Shown here one piece after another: positions 33,643-41,914 of a stretch of DNA of 64,000 bases. The notes under the pieces were generated by a model that saw nothing but the letters and a program-made list of their open reading frames with translations, was not told the origin of the DNA and searched no databases. Source of the stretch: Candidatus Rhodoferax mariagerensis (lineage in GTDB: Bacteria > Pseudomonadota > Gammaproteobacteria > Burkholderiales > Burkholderiaceae_C); the NCBI GenBank assembly GCA_016719055.1, contig JADKAW010000019.1, forward strand, positions 1 through 64,000, written 5' to 3'. The position numbers and the translations under genes are program-made. Each line of letters opens with the position of its first letter. The stretch's first letter is position 1.

Positions 33643-34855
33643 CAAAATCAAAATACTTGACTTGTCGATCGGTCAAGAGGGCCGGGGGCAGTTGGTCCAT
33701 CAAAGTCAGTTTGAGTTCAGATATCTCGAATCTGGCTTGCTTCAACCGTCAGTGGGGCTGTTGATGCCTCCCACGAAGTTGACCTATTTGGACAGTGCCT
33801 TGTTTCCGGTCATGGACCAAAACCTTCCGGAGGGCGACTTGTTCATGCGACTGAGGCAAATGTTTGTGAAGCAGCCACTCACTGCCATGCACTTGTTGGC
33901 GCTTTCTGGCGTCAATGGCATTGGGCGACTCGGGTTTTCAATTCCCGGCAGCCAAGTGGTGCCCAAGCCAGCGGTGATCACCAGGGAGCAGTTGCTGAGT
34001 TTGCCTTTCACACCGGCAGTTTTCGATGATCTGGTACATGCCTATCTCAGCACGGGTGCCGGAGTAGCAGGGATGCAGCCAAAAATCATGGTGCCAGATC
34101 GCGCCACGGTGCCGATACCTACGGTGATCGTGAAGGCTGGATCCACCACCTATCCGGGGTTGGCCGTCAATGAGTTCCTGTGTTTGAAAGCCGCGTCTGC
34201 GGCAGGCATTCAAACACCTACCTTTGAACTCTCCCATGATGGACAACTGCTGCTGGTTGATCGATTTGACATCGATGCCAATGGCAATCGCCTGGGCTTT
34301 GAAGATATTGCTTCCATCATGGGTTTGCGGGTGCGGGACACGCTTTCAGACCGAAAATACCACGGGAGTTACGAGCGGGTCGCCGAGGCTTTGAGAATGC
34401 TGCGTTTGCCAGAAAATGATCTGCACCGGTTTTTTGAGCAGGTCGCATTGACGGTGATGGTCTCCAATGGCGATGGCCACCTCAAAAACTACGGTGTGCT
34501 GTATACGAACTCGAGTGATATCCGACTGGCGCCGATGTTTGATGTGGTGACCACCTCGATTTATCGGTATGCCAGGCTTCAGGGGGGCGAAGACCTAGAG
34601 GACCGGACCATGGCGCTCAAGCTCTTTGCAGGCAGGGGTCAGACGCGTACTTACCCAACAACAGCAGAGTTATTGCGTTTTGGGCGAGATGTGTGTCGTG
34701 TGAATGAGCCTGGCAAAGTTATCCAACGCATCGCAGACGCCATGTCCGACACCTTGGCGGATGCGCGTCAAGATCAGCGCATTGCGCCACAAACCTTAAC
34801 GCGCATGGCCGATGTCTGGGACGGTGGTTTGGCCTACGCTCACCATGCAGCGTAG
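33629..34855 (+). CDS. hipA: HipA-like serine/threonine kinase toxin
   Basis: A 408-residue HipA-family kinase. In E. coli HipA phosphorylates glutamyl-tRNA synthetase and causes growth arrest and persistence. Here GMQPKIMV and IVKAGS form the ATP-binding region, NEFLCLKAASAAGIQTP the typical helix, VSNGDGHLKNYGVL contains the catalytic Asp and Mg ligands (NxDxHxKN) and APMFDVVTT the second metal Asp. All appear intact, so it may be active. It is coupled to hipB by overlap. Just after its stop lies the orphan tail of a PEP-CTERM gene, indicating that the module was placed into that locus. Confidence 0.87.
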   Translation: MMLPDKIKILDLSIGQEGRGQLVHQSQFEFRYLESGLLQPSVGLLMPPTKLTYLDSALFPVMDQNLPEGDLFMRLRQMFVKQPLTAMHLLALSGVNGIGRLGFSIPGSQVVPKPAVITREQLLSLPFTPAVFDDLVHAYLSTGAGVAGMQPKIMVPDRATVPIPTVIVKAGSTTYPGLAVNEFLCLKAASAAGIQTPTFELSHDGQLLLVDRFDIDANGNRLGFEDIASIMGLRVRDTLSDRKYHGSYERVAEALRMLRLPENDLHRFFEQVALTVMVSNGDGHLKNYGVLYTNSSDIRLAPMFDVVTTSIYRYARLQGGEDLEDRTMALKLFAGRGQTRTYPTTAELLRFGRDVCRVNEPGKVIQRIADAMSDTLADARQDQRIAPQTLTRMADVWDGGLAYAHHAA

Positions 34856-34901
34856 TTTTGGGGCTTCGATTGCCCGCCGCCGCAAAGGCAAATCCGCTTG
34901 A
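34854..34901 (+). pseudogene. Orphan PEP-CTERM tail
   Basis: Overlapping the hipA stop, a frame reads SFGASIARRRKGKSA followed by TGA, nearly the same as the ends of the two PEP-CTERM genes (MGAIARRRKAKAV/SV), and is followed by the same type of terminator. Upstream PEP-motif and helix are missing. It is best explained as the last codons of a PEP-CTERM gene replaced by hipBA. Confidence 0.6.
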
Positions 34902-34924
34902 TCTGGGTAGCTGCAACGCTTTCC

Positions 34925-34949
34925 AAAAAGGCCCTTCGGGGCTTTTTTT
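34925..34949 (+). terminator. Intrinsic terminator after hipA
   Basis: AAAAAGGCCC-TTC-GGGGCTTTTTTT. It belongs to the PEP-CTERM tail family of terminators (compare 33141 and 36873) and now ends hipBA. Confidence 0.82.
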
Positions 34950-35031
34950 GTTGCCCTGCCTGATCGTTCTCGACCCTGATTCACCGCGTTAAACTGCTCA
35001 GCCAGCCGACCAGCACCAGGTTTCCAGCACC

Positions 35032-35913
35032 TTGCCCCAGCCACACCCAAGCATTCCAGGTCTCAGATTGAACCCCAACGCCTACGCCTGTCAAACGCCA
35101 GCCATCATCCGACACCCCATCGGCGTGTTTGACAGCGGCGTGGGTGGCCTAAGCATTTTGAAGGCCCTGCGCGCCGAGCTACCGTTTGAAGACTTTGTGT
35201 ATCTGGCAGACAGCGGCTTTGCGCCGTATGGTGAACGCAATGAAGATTTTGTCGTGGCGCGCGCGCGCGCGATCACGCACCATCTGCTTCACGGCCTGCC
35301 ACAACCGATCAAGGCGCTGGTGATTGCCTGCAACACCGCCACGGCAGCCGCCATTCACCTGCTGCGCCAGGACCACCCTCACCTGCCGATCATTGGTGTG
35401 GAACCCGCCCTGAAGCCGGCGGTGGCCGCCAGCCAGACGCACTTTATTGGCGTCATGGCCACCCGTGGCACGCTGAACAGCCGCAAATTCCAGGCGCTGC
35501 TGGAGTCAATGGCCGGCCAGGCGCATTTTGTCTGCCAGCCCTGTGATGGTTTGGCGGATGCCATTGAACGTGATGACACTACAACAACTATAGCGCTCTG
35601 CGCTGACTACATAAGGGCTATTGGCCAATTTGGCATAAATTCTGGGCAAATAGACAGCCTGGTGCTGGGCTGCACGCATTACCCATTTGCCAGTGATTGC
35701 CTGACCCAGCTGCTGGGCCCGGACATTCACCTGATCAGCAATGGCGAGCCGGTGGCGCGGCAAACCCGGCGCGTGCTGAAACACTTGGCCAACAAGGCAG
35801 GCACCGGCAGCATCACGCTGCTGAGCACTGGCAACAGCAGCGCCCTGACGCAGGCAGCACAGCGCTGGCTGGGCCTGGACCAACTGGCGATGCGCTTGCG
35901 AGCGTGCTACTGA
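35032..35913 (+). CDS. murI: Glutamate racemase
   Basis: About 293 residues; converts L- to D-glutamate for peptidoglycan. GVFDSGVGGLSILKAL has the first catalytic Asp, VIACNTATAAAIH the first catalytic Cys and VLGCTHYPF the second. The start is uncertain: TTG at 35032 or TTG at 35068 are available and no good ribosome-binding site is seen; typical MurI begins close to HPIGVFDSG. Before LGCTHYPF the sequence TIALCADYIRAIGQFGINS is read from an interspersed repeat at 35586-35636. The gene sits inside the PEP-CTERM locus but is a normal housekeeping gene. Confidence 0.9.
   Translation: MPQPHPSIPGLRLNPNAYACQTPAIIRHPIGVFDSGVGGLSILKALRAELPFEDFVYLADSGFAPYGERNEDFVVARARAITHHLLHGLPQPIKALVIACNTATAAAIHLLRQDHPHLPIIGVEPALKPAVAASQTHFIGVMATRGTLNSRKFQALLESMAGQAHFVCQPCDGLADAIERDDTTTTIALCADYIRAIGQFGINSGQIDSLVLGCTHYPFASDCLTQLLGPDIHLISNGEPVARQTRRVLKHLANKAGTGSITLLSTGNSSALTQAAQRWLGLDQLAMRLRACY
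35586..35636 (+). repeat. Short interspersed repeat, copy 5 (inside murI)
   Basis: AACTATAGCGCTCTGCGC…CATAAGGGCTATTGGCC…, matching the family core and read in frame in murI. Confidence 0.6.
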
Positions 35914-36004
35914 CAAGGTGTTACCACCAGCAACCTCGTGACTGACAAGCTGTTGGCGACCGAACATCAGGTCAGATCAACTGGCAACTACTTTTTGCAC
36001 CGAT

Positions 36005-36020
36005 TAGTCCGAACGGACTA
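36005..36020. promoter_or_regulatory. Palindromic operator candidate, copy 2
   Basis: TAGTCCG-AA-CGGACTA, identical to copy 1. Its centre is 33 bases (about three helical turns) from copy 3, so two dimers would bind the same face of the DNA. Confidence 0.6.
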
Positions 36021-36037
36021 ATGGCTTTTGGGCCGAT

Positions 36038-36053
36038 TAGTCCGTTCGGACTA
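36038..36053. promoter_or_regulatory. Palindromic operator candidate, copy 3
   Basis: TAGTCCG-TT-CGGACTA, the reverse complement of copies 1 and 2, preceded like them by GAT. It ends 69 bases before the start of the second PEP-CTERM gene. Confidence 0.6.
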
Positions 36054-36122
36054 TTGCTGCAATCAGTAACAACCTTTACAGTTCTATCCATCGCAGCAAC
36101 ACTTTTTATAGGACATCACATC

Positions 36123-36852
36123 ATGGCAAAACTTACATTTGGTCGTATCGCTCGCATCGCCTTGGCAGTTTCTGCCGTGCTGGGTGCGCAGATGGTTATG
36201 GCGGATAACAGCACGAATTTGGCAGTTGGCAAATCCAAATCAATCACTGACGGAAAATGGGAGCGGGGGGGTGAACTTTGGATGGAGCGTACTCGCCGAA
36301 TTGCTGCTGGAGGATTTGAAATTCAGGTACGCGATACGCCGAGATACATCGGTTTGAGGCCTTATTACATTGATCCTGATCAAATGCCGCCACTACCTTC
36401 ACATCTTACACCAAGACCAACCTCGCCGACGTTTAGCAACGAAAAAATCGGCTAGATCGGGGCTAAGTTTCGCTGGCTATACAACAGCTATTCGCAAATT
36501 CTGTACATGCCAATGTTGACGGCGTCTGCGTTTCAACAAGCTATTGTGGGAGGTCGCAAATGACAGTATGGCGGGTTCCTTGAGTCAGTTGGTCCAACAA
36601 ATGCAGACCAATGCACTGATTGGTTGGTGCCCAAGGATTCCAACAATGGTTACGGTAGGTACACCGAACTTTACAACCATTTACAGCTCAACCTTTTATC
36701 AAAGTGCTGGTCAACAGGACTTTATCGTCGCAACCAAACAGGATTTTAACCCCTCACTCTCCGTGCCCGAACCCGAAACCTACGCCATGATGCTGGCCGG
36801 CCTGGGCCTGATGGGTGCCATTGCCCGCCGTCGCAAAGCCAAATCTGTCTAA
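36123..36852 (+). pseudogene. PEP-CTERM protein gene with several frameshifts
   Basis: Starts MAKLTFGRIARIALAVSAVLGAQMVMA, a clear signal peptide, and ends VPEPETYAMMLAGLGLMGAIARRRKAK, a full PEP-CTERM tail, but no single frame joins them. One break is precise: AFQQAI and WEVANDSMAGS, adjacent in PEP-CTERM proteins of the AFQxAIWE type, are separated by one extra base near 36545. Further frame changes are needed between 36250 and 36470 and around 36600-36700. A run of seven Gs near 36270 is a likely site. The gene would have encoded about 240 residues. Decay is supported by the number of breaks; a terminator follows. Confidence 0.7.
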
Positions 36853-36872
36853 TCCGGTTTCTGCAACACTCC

Positions 36873-36896
36873 AAAAAGGCCCTTCGGGGCCTTTTG
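36873..36896 (+). terminator. Intrinsic terminator of the second PEP-CTERM gene
   Basis: AAAAAGGCCC-TTC-GGGGCCTTTTG, the third member of the same terminator type. The T-run is short. Confidence 0.75.
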
Positions 36897-36931
36897 TATT
36901 GGTGCCATCCCTCGCGGGATAATCGCGCCCC

Positions 36932-38146
36932 ATGAATCCACTGCTTTCCCTGCTACAGCCCTACCCGTTTGAGCGCCTGCGCCAGCTTTTTTCGGGCGTT
37001 ACACCCAACCCGACCTATAGCCCCATCAGCCTGGGCATTGGTGAACCCAAACACGCCACCCCAGCCTTTATTCAGCAAGCCATGGCCGACGCCATTTTGC
37101 GCACGCCCAGCGGGCTGGCCAGTTACCCGGCCACGGCGGGTGAACCGGCGCTGCGTGAGGCCTTTTGTGCCTGGCTCAAAAAGCGCTATGGCCTGAGCGT
37201 GGCACCGGCGCAGACCCTGCCGGTCAACGGCTCGCGCGAAGCGCTGTTTGCGCTGACCCAAACCATCATCAACCCGGCGGCTGGTGCCACTGGGCAAAAA
37301 CCGCTGGTGGTGTGCCCCAACCCGTTTTACCAAATCTACGAAGGCTCAGCCCTGCTGGCCGCGGCCGAGCCCTACTACGTGGCCAGCGACCCGGCGCGCA
37401 ACTTTGCCCCTGACTGGCCCAGCGTGCCTGAGGCTGTGTGGGCGCGCACTCAGCAGCTGTTTGTCTGCTCACCCGGCAACCCGACCGGTGCCGTGATGCC
37501 CCTGGCCGAGTGGCAAAAGCTGTTTGAGTTAAGCGACCGCTTTGGTTTTGTGATTGCCTCAGACGAGTGTTACAGCGAAATTTACTTTCGCGACGAGCCG
37601 CCGCTGGGTGGTTTGCAGGCCGCTGCCACGCTGGGCCGGCAAGATTTTAAGAACCTGGTGTCGCTGACCAGCCTGTCCAAGCGCAGCAACCTGCCGGGCT
37701 TGCGCAGTGGTTTTGTGGCCGGCGACGCGGCCATCATCAGCCAGTTTTTGCTCTACCGCACCTACCACGGCTGTGCCATGAGCCCGGTGGTGCAGGCTGC
37801 CAGCATTGCCGCCTGGGGCGATGAAGCGCATGTGGAAAACAACCGCGCCCTGTACCGCACCAAATTCGCGGCTGTGACGCCGCTGCTGGCCGAGGTGCTG
37901 AAGGTGGCCCTGCCCGATGCCGGCTTTTACCTGTGGGCAGACGTGGCCGACGACGAGGTGGCGTTCACGCGCGATTTGTACGCCTCTTACAATGTGACGG
38001 TGTTGCCAGGCTCGTTTCTGGCCCGCGAGGCGCAGGGCTACAACCCCGGCCAGGGCCGCATCCGCATGGCGCTGGTGGCTGACACGCCAGAATGTGTGCA
38101 AGCCGCCAACCGTATCCGAGACTTTGTTCAACAACGCCACCTCTGA
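36932..38146 (+). CDS. dapC: Succinyldiaminopimelate aminotransferase
   Basis: A 404-residue fold-type I pyridoxal-phosphate aminotransferase of the DapC group, making N-succinyl-LL-2,6-diaminopimelate from its keto precursor in lysine and peptidoglycan synthesis. Features: SLGIGEPKHATPAF, LPVNGSREALFALTQ, CSPGNPTGAVMP, ASDECYSEIYF and the PLP lysine in SLTSLSKRSNLPGLRSGF. dapD starts 50 bases downstream, giving an operon for successive steps. Confidence 0.9.
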   Translation: MNPLLSLLQPYPFERLRQLFSGVTPNPTYSPISLGIGEPKHATPAFIQQAMADAILRTPSGLASYPATAGEPALREAFCAWLKKRYGLSVAPAQTLPVNGSREALFALTQTIINPAAGATGQKPLVVCPNPFYQIYEGSALLAAAEPYYVASDPARNFAPDWPSVPEAVWARTQQLFVCSPGNPTGAVMPLAEWQKLFELSDRFGFVIASDECYSEIYFRDEPPLGGLQAAATLGRQDFKNLVSLTSLSKRSNLPGLRSGFVAGDAAIISQFLLYRTYHGCAMSPVVQAASIAAWGDEAHVENNRALYRTKFAAVTPLLAEVLKVALPDAGFYLWADVADDEVAFTRDLYASYNVTVLPGSFLAREAQGYNPGQGRIRMALVADTPECVQAANRIRDFVQQRHL

Positions 38147-38196
38147 TGTTCTGCCGGCCTCTTCTCAACTTTTCAACCGACCCACCAACTGCCACC

Positions 38197-39021
38197 ATGA
38201 CCCAACAATTGCAAACCATTCTTGATGCCGCGTGGGAAGACCGCGCCAACCTGTCCAGCACCTCGGCCCCCAAAGAGGTCACCGACGCGGTCGAGCATGT
38301 GATTCACCAGCTCAACACCGGCCAACTGCGCGTGGCCACCCGCGAATCGGTGGGCCTGTGGACCACGCACCAGTGGATCAAAAAAGCTGTGCTGCTGAGT
38401 TTTCGCCTGAAAGACAACGCCATCATCAAGGCCGGTGACCTGGGCTTTTATGACAAGGTGCCCACCAAATTTGGCCACATGGACGAGGCCGGCATGAAAG
38501 CCACCGGCGTGCGTGTGGTGCCACCCGCCGTGGCGCGCCGGGGCAGTTTTCTGGCCAAAGGTGTGGTGCTGATGCCGTCTTATGTGAACATTGGTGCCTA
38601 TGTGGATGAGGGCAGCATGGTCGACACCTGGGCCACGGTGGGGTCGTGCGCCCAGATTGGCAAAAACGTGCACTTGAGCGGCGGTGTTGGCATTGGTGGC
38701 GTGCTGGAGCCCATGCAGGCCGGCCCCACCATCATTGAAGACAACTGTTTTATCGGCGCCCGCTCCGAAGTGGTCGAAGGTGTGATTGTTGAAGAAAACT
38801 CGGTCATTTCCATGGGCGTCTATATTGGCCAGAGCACCCCGATTTATGACCGGGCCTCTGACAGCGTCAGCTACGGCCGCATTCCGGCCGGCTCGGTGGT
38901 GATCAGCGGCAGTCTGCCCAAGGAGGGTGGCAAATACAACCTGTATGCCGCCATCATCGTCAAACACGTCGACGCCCAAACCCGCGCCAAAACCAGTTTG
39001 AATGATTTCCTGAGACCTTGA
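38197..39021 (+). CDS. dapD: 2,3,4,5-tetrahydropyridine-2,6-dicarboxylate N-succinyltransferase
   Basis: A 274-residue trimeric left-handed beta-helix enzyme that succinylates tetrahydrodipicolinate. N-terminal MTQQLQTILDAAWEDRANL, central RVVPPAVARRGSFLAKGVVLMPSYVNIGAYVDEGSMVDTWATVGSCAQIGKNVHLSGGVGIGGVLEP with hexapeptide repeats, C-terminal KTSLNDFLRP: all typical. ATG at 38197. It works directly before DapC's reaction. A 71-bp tandem duplication begins at the stop codon region. Confidence 0.96.
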   Translation: MTQQLQTILDAAWEDRANLSSTSAPKEVTDAVEHVIHQLNTGQLRVATRESVGLWTTHQWIKKAVLLSFRLKDNAIIKAGDLGFYDKVPTKFGHMDEAGMKATGVRVVPPAVARRGSFLAKGVVLMPSYVNIGAYVDEGSMVDTWATVGSCAQIGKNVHLSGGVGIGGVLEPMQAGPTIIEDNCFIGARSEVVEGVIVEENSVISMGVYIGQSTPIYDRASDSVSYGRIPAGSVVISGSLPKEGGKYNLYAAIIVKHVDAQTRAKTSLNDFLRP

Positions 39022-39181
39022 GTGACAGACCAAAAGATACACGAAGTGAACTTTTGCTCTGTTACCAACTGATCGTCGGATGTCCACCTTGAGTGACAGA
39101 CCAAAAGATACACGCGGTGAACTTTTGCTCTGTTACCAACTGATCGTCGGATGTCCACCTTGAGTGACAGACCAAAAGAAA
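39018..39181. repeat. 71-bp tandem direct repeat (two full units plus partial third)
   Basis: Units start at 39018, 39089 and 39160, each with TTGAGTGACAGACCAAAAGA. Units 1 and 2 differ at only two positions (ACGAAG versus ACGCGG); the third is only 20 bases long and runs into the pilU leader. The first unit overlaps the dapD stop. This looks like a recent tandem duplication of the dapD-pilU junction. Confidence 0.9.
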
Positions 39182-39208
39182 CCCGCGCCAAACCTAGCTG
39201 AGGACCCC

Positions 39209-40384
39209 ATGGCCACCACAGACACCGCCCCCCAAGGCACCATGAAGCGCATTTTGCGTCTGATGGCAGAAAAACGTGCCTCAGACGTGTATTTGTCTGC
39301 GCAGTCTCCGGCGCTGATTCGCATCAACGGTTTGTGTGTGCCCATCAACAGCCAGATCCTGCCGCCCGAGGCACCGCTTAGCCTGCTCAGCGAGATTTTG
39401 TCGCCCGAGCGCATTGAAGAGCTGCAAGACCTCAACGAGCTCAATATCGGCTGGTCGATGCCGGGTGTGGGGCGGTTTCGCATCAGCGGCATGCGCCAGC
39501 GCGGCTCGTTTGCGGCAGTGATCCGCTTCATTGTCAACGACATTCCACCCTTGTCGTCGCTGTCGCTGCCGCCTGCCTTAGCCGACCTGATGCTGCAAAA
39601 GCGCGGCCTGATTTTGATGGTGGGTGCCACCGGTGCTGGCAAAAGCACCACGTTGGCCTCGATGATCGACCACCGCAACACCTGCATGTCGGGCCACATC
39701 CTGACGATTGAAGACCCGGTGGAGTTTTTGTTCAAAAACAAACGCTCGGTGGTCAACCAGCGCGAGGTCGGCACCGACACCCAATCCGTGCAGATTGCCT
39801 TGAAAAACGCCTTGCGACAGGCACCGGACGTGATCATGATTGGTGAAATTCGCGACCGCGAGACCATGACGGCGGCCATTGCCTATGCCCAGACCGGGCA
39901 TCTGTGCCTGGCCACCATGCACGCCAACAACAGCTACCAGGCCCTGAACCGGATCTTGAGCTTTTACCAGGTTGAGGTGCGCCCGACCATGCTCGGCGAC
40001 CTGGCCGCAGCACTCAAGGCCATCGTGTCGCAGCGGCTGCTGCGCACCATTGCCGAGACTCGCACACCGGCCGTGGAGATCATGATGAACACCAAGCTGG
40101 TGGCGGAGATGATCGAAAAAGGCAATTTCTCGGGCATTGTCGAGGCCATGGAAAAATCCATCGCCGAAGGCAGCCAGACCTTTGAGCAGGACATTGCCCG
40201 CCTGATCATGGCGGGCATGGTGGAGCGCAAAGAGGGCCTGGTCAACTCTGATTCGCCCACCAACCTGATGTGGCGTCTGCAAAACGACTTCACCACCCAG
40301 GCCAATGCCTTGACCCAGGGCGACGAGCCAAACCCGGACGACCAACCCACGTTCACCGAGATCACCCTTGATGTCACGCACTGA
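39209..40384 (+). CDS. pilU: Type IV pilus retraction ATPase PilU
   Basis: A 391-residue secretion-type ATPase of the PilT/PilU group, powering pilus retraction and twitching. Walker A VGATGAGKSTTLASM, Asp box LTIEDPVEFLF, Walker B DVIMIGEIRDRETM and His box TGHLCLATMHANNSYQALNR are intact; the long C-terminus (EGLVNSDSPTNLMWRLQND) identifies PilU rather than PilT. ATG at 39209 with GAGGA upstream was chosen; GTG at 39164, inside the tandem repeat, would add 15 residues. Unusually it lies between dapD and prmB, an arrangement I remember from Comamonadaceae. Confidence 0.88.
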   Translation: MATTDTAPQGTMKRILRLMAEKRASDVYLSAQSPALIRINGLCVPINSQILPPEAPLSLLSEILSPERIEELQDLNELNIGWSMPGVGRFRISGMRQRGSFAAVIRFIVNDIPPLSSLSLPPALADLMLQKRGLILMVGATGAGKSTTLASMIDHRNTCMSGHILTIEDPVEFLFKNKRSVVNQREVGTDTQSVQIALKNALRQAPDVIMIGEIRDRETMTAAIAYAQTGHLCLATMHANNSYQALNRILSFYQVEVRPTMLGDLAAALKAIVSQRLLRTIAETRTPAVEIMMNTKLVAEMIEKGNFSGIVEAMEKSIAEGSQTFEQDIARLIMAGMVERKEGLVNSDSPTNLMWRLQNDFTTQANALTQGDEPNPDDQPTFTEITLDVTH

Positions 40385-40462
40385 GACCTCAGCCGCCTGC
40401 CTGAGGCGGACGCCGTGGGCGCTGCGCGGTCTGCGCAAGCCGAATGCGCTGGCTTGGACGCC

Positions 40463-41353
40463 ATGACGATACGGGACTTGGTAGAAGCCGGCGCGCTCAA
40501 GCTGACGCAAGCCGGTGTGGCCTTTGGCCATGGCACCAGCAACGCTTTTGACGAAGCCGCCTGGCTGGTCCTGTGGCAACTGGGCTTGCCGCTCGATACC
40601 CCGCTGGATGCCCCTGATTCTAAGGAAAATCAGCCTGTAGCCCCCGCTGATCAAACGCGGGTAGCTACTCTTTTTGAAGCACGCATCAACACCCGCAAGC
40701 CCGCCGCTTACCTGACGCATGAGGCCTGGCTGCAAGGCGTGGCGTTTTATGTGGACGAGCGCGCCATCGTGCCACGCTCGCTGATTGCCGAGGTGCTGGT
40801 CGAAGGGCACCTGGACTGCTGGCTAAGTGATACTGCCGAGCGCGTGCTCGACCTGTGTACCGGCAACGGCAGCCTGGCGGTGCTGGCCGCCATGGTCTAC
40901 CCCGATGTCAAAGTGCAGGCGTCAGACATCAGTGCTGATGCGCTGGCAGTGGCACGCATCAATGTGGAGCGGCACGGCCTGCACGATCGCATTCATCTGC
41001 GCCAGGGCGACGGCATTCCCACCACCGGCAGCCACTACGACCTGATTTTGTGCAACCCGCCGTATGTGAATGCACAAAGCATGGCCGCCCTGCCCGCGGA
41101 GTTCCGTGCCGAGCCCGCTCTGGCGCTGGATGGCAACCAACACGGGGGCAGCGACGGCATGGACTTTATTCGCCAGCTGCTGCGCGACGCCCCGGCCCAA
41201 ATGGGCCAGGACGCCATTCTGGTGCTGGAAATTGGCCACGAACGCGCGCACTTTGAAGCCGCATTTCCACGCCTGGAAGTGATCTGGCTGGAAACCAGCG
41301 CCGGAGAAGACCAGGTGCTGCTGCTGACCCGTACTGCGCTGCTGGCAATGTAA
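40463..41353 (+). CDS. prmB: Ribosomal protein L3 N5-glutamine methyltransferase
   Basis: A 296-residue SAM-dependent methyltransferase of the PrmB/HemK family: LDLCTGNGSLAVLAAMVYPDVKVQASDIS binds SAM, and LILCNPPYV is the catalytic NPPY motif that holds the glutamine amide. The N-terminal helical domain (INTRKPAAYLTHEAWLQGVAFYVDERAIVPRS) indicates PrmB. ATG at 40463 (MTIRDLVEAGALKL). A repeat copy in reverse orientation is read in frame at residues about 55-70. In relatives dapE usually precedes this gene, as I recall, but here only 78 bases separate it from pilU. Confidence 0.88.
   Translation: MTIRDLVEAGALKLTQAGVAFGHGTSNAFDEAAWLVLWQLGLPLDTPLDAPDSKENQPVAPADQTRVATLFEARINTRKPAAYLTHEAWLQGVAFYVDERAIVPRSLIAEVLVEGHLDCWLSDTAERVLDLCTGNGSLAVLAAMVYPDVKVQASDISADALAVARINVERHGLHDRIHLRQGDGIPTTGSHYDLILCNPPYVNAQSMAALPAEFRAEPALALDGNQHGGSDGMDFIRQLLRDAPAQMGQDAILVLEIGHERAHFEAAFPRLEVIWLETSAGEDQVLLLTRTALLAM
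40624..40675 (-). repeat. Short interspersed repeat, copy 6 (inside prmB, reversed)
   Basis: On the minus strand it reads AGTAGCTACCCGCG…GCGGGGGCTACAGGCTGATTTT, matching the family. In the plus strand it is translated within PrmB (NQPVAPADQTRVATL). Confidence 0.55.
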
Positions 41354-41386
41354 GCCAAATCGAACCTCTGAACCCTGACTTTCGCC

Positions 41387-41914
41387 ATGCCCGATCACTT
41401 CCAACTGATTCCTGCAACCACACCGGCCCATTTTGATGATTTCAAGGCGCTGCTGCATGAGTACGCCAAGCACGATCTCGATGACACCTGCCACAGCACC
41501 ATCTGGCACGACATGGCCCATTTGCCAGGCCGTTACGCACAACCCGGCGGCCTGGTTTTGCTGGCTTATCAGGGGGTGGCGCTGGCCGGTTGCGGGGCGT
41601 TTGTAGCCACCAGCCAGGCCGGCATGACCGAACTCAAACGGGTGTATGTGCGCCCAGCCTACCGTCGTCAGGGCCTGGCTCTGGCATTGACACAAGCCTT
41701 GATCAATCAGGCCCGGCAAAACGCTTGGAAAACAGCCGCCATTTGCACCTGGCCTCATAACACCCAGGCGCTGGCACTCTACCAACAATTGGGTTTCGAG
41801 CCGATTCCCAACTTCCGAGAAGCTGACAAAGCGCACCTGACTTTCCTGGGCTTGCCGCTCATCGAAACAGTCCAACCCCCGCGCCAGAACCCTAACCCGA
41901 ATGATCACCCTTAA
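41387..41914 (+). CDS. GNAT-family N-acetyltransferase
   Basis: A 175-residue acetyltransferase. The acetyl-CoA binding motif A is VRPAYRRQGLALALTQALINQA (R-x2-G-x-A type), preceded by ELKRVYV and followed by motif B (HNTQALALYQQLGFEPIPNF). The substrate is unknown. The stop overlaps the ABC-F start by 14 bases, so the two are cotranscribed. Confidence 0.83.
   Translation: MPDHFQLIPATTPAHFDDFKALLHEYAKHDLDDTCHSTIWHDMAHLPGRYAQPGGLVLLAYQGVALAGCGAFVATSQAGMTELKRVYVRPAYRRQGLALALTQALINQARQNAWKTAAICTWPHNTQALALYQQLGFEPIPNFREADKAHLTFLGLPLIETVQPPRQNPNPNDHP

Noticed and set aside
39018..39181. Tandem 71-bp units as a CRISPR array
   Set aside because: The units are contiguous without variable spacers, and there are only two full copies and no cas genes.
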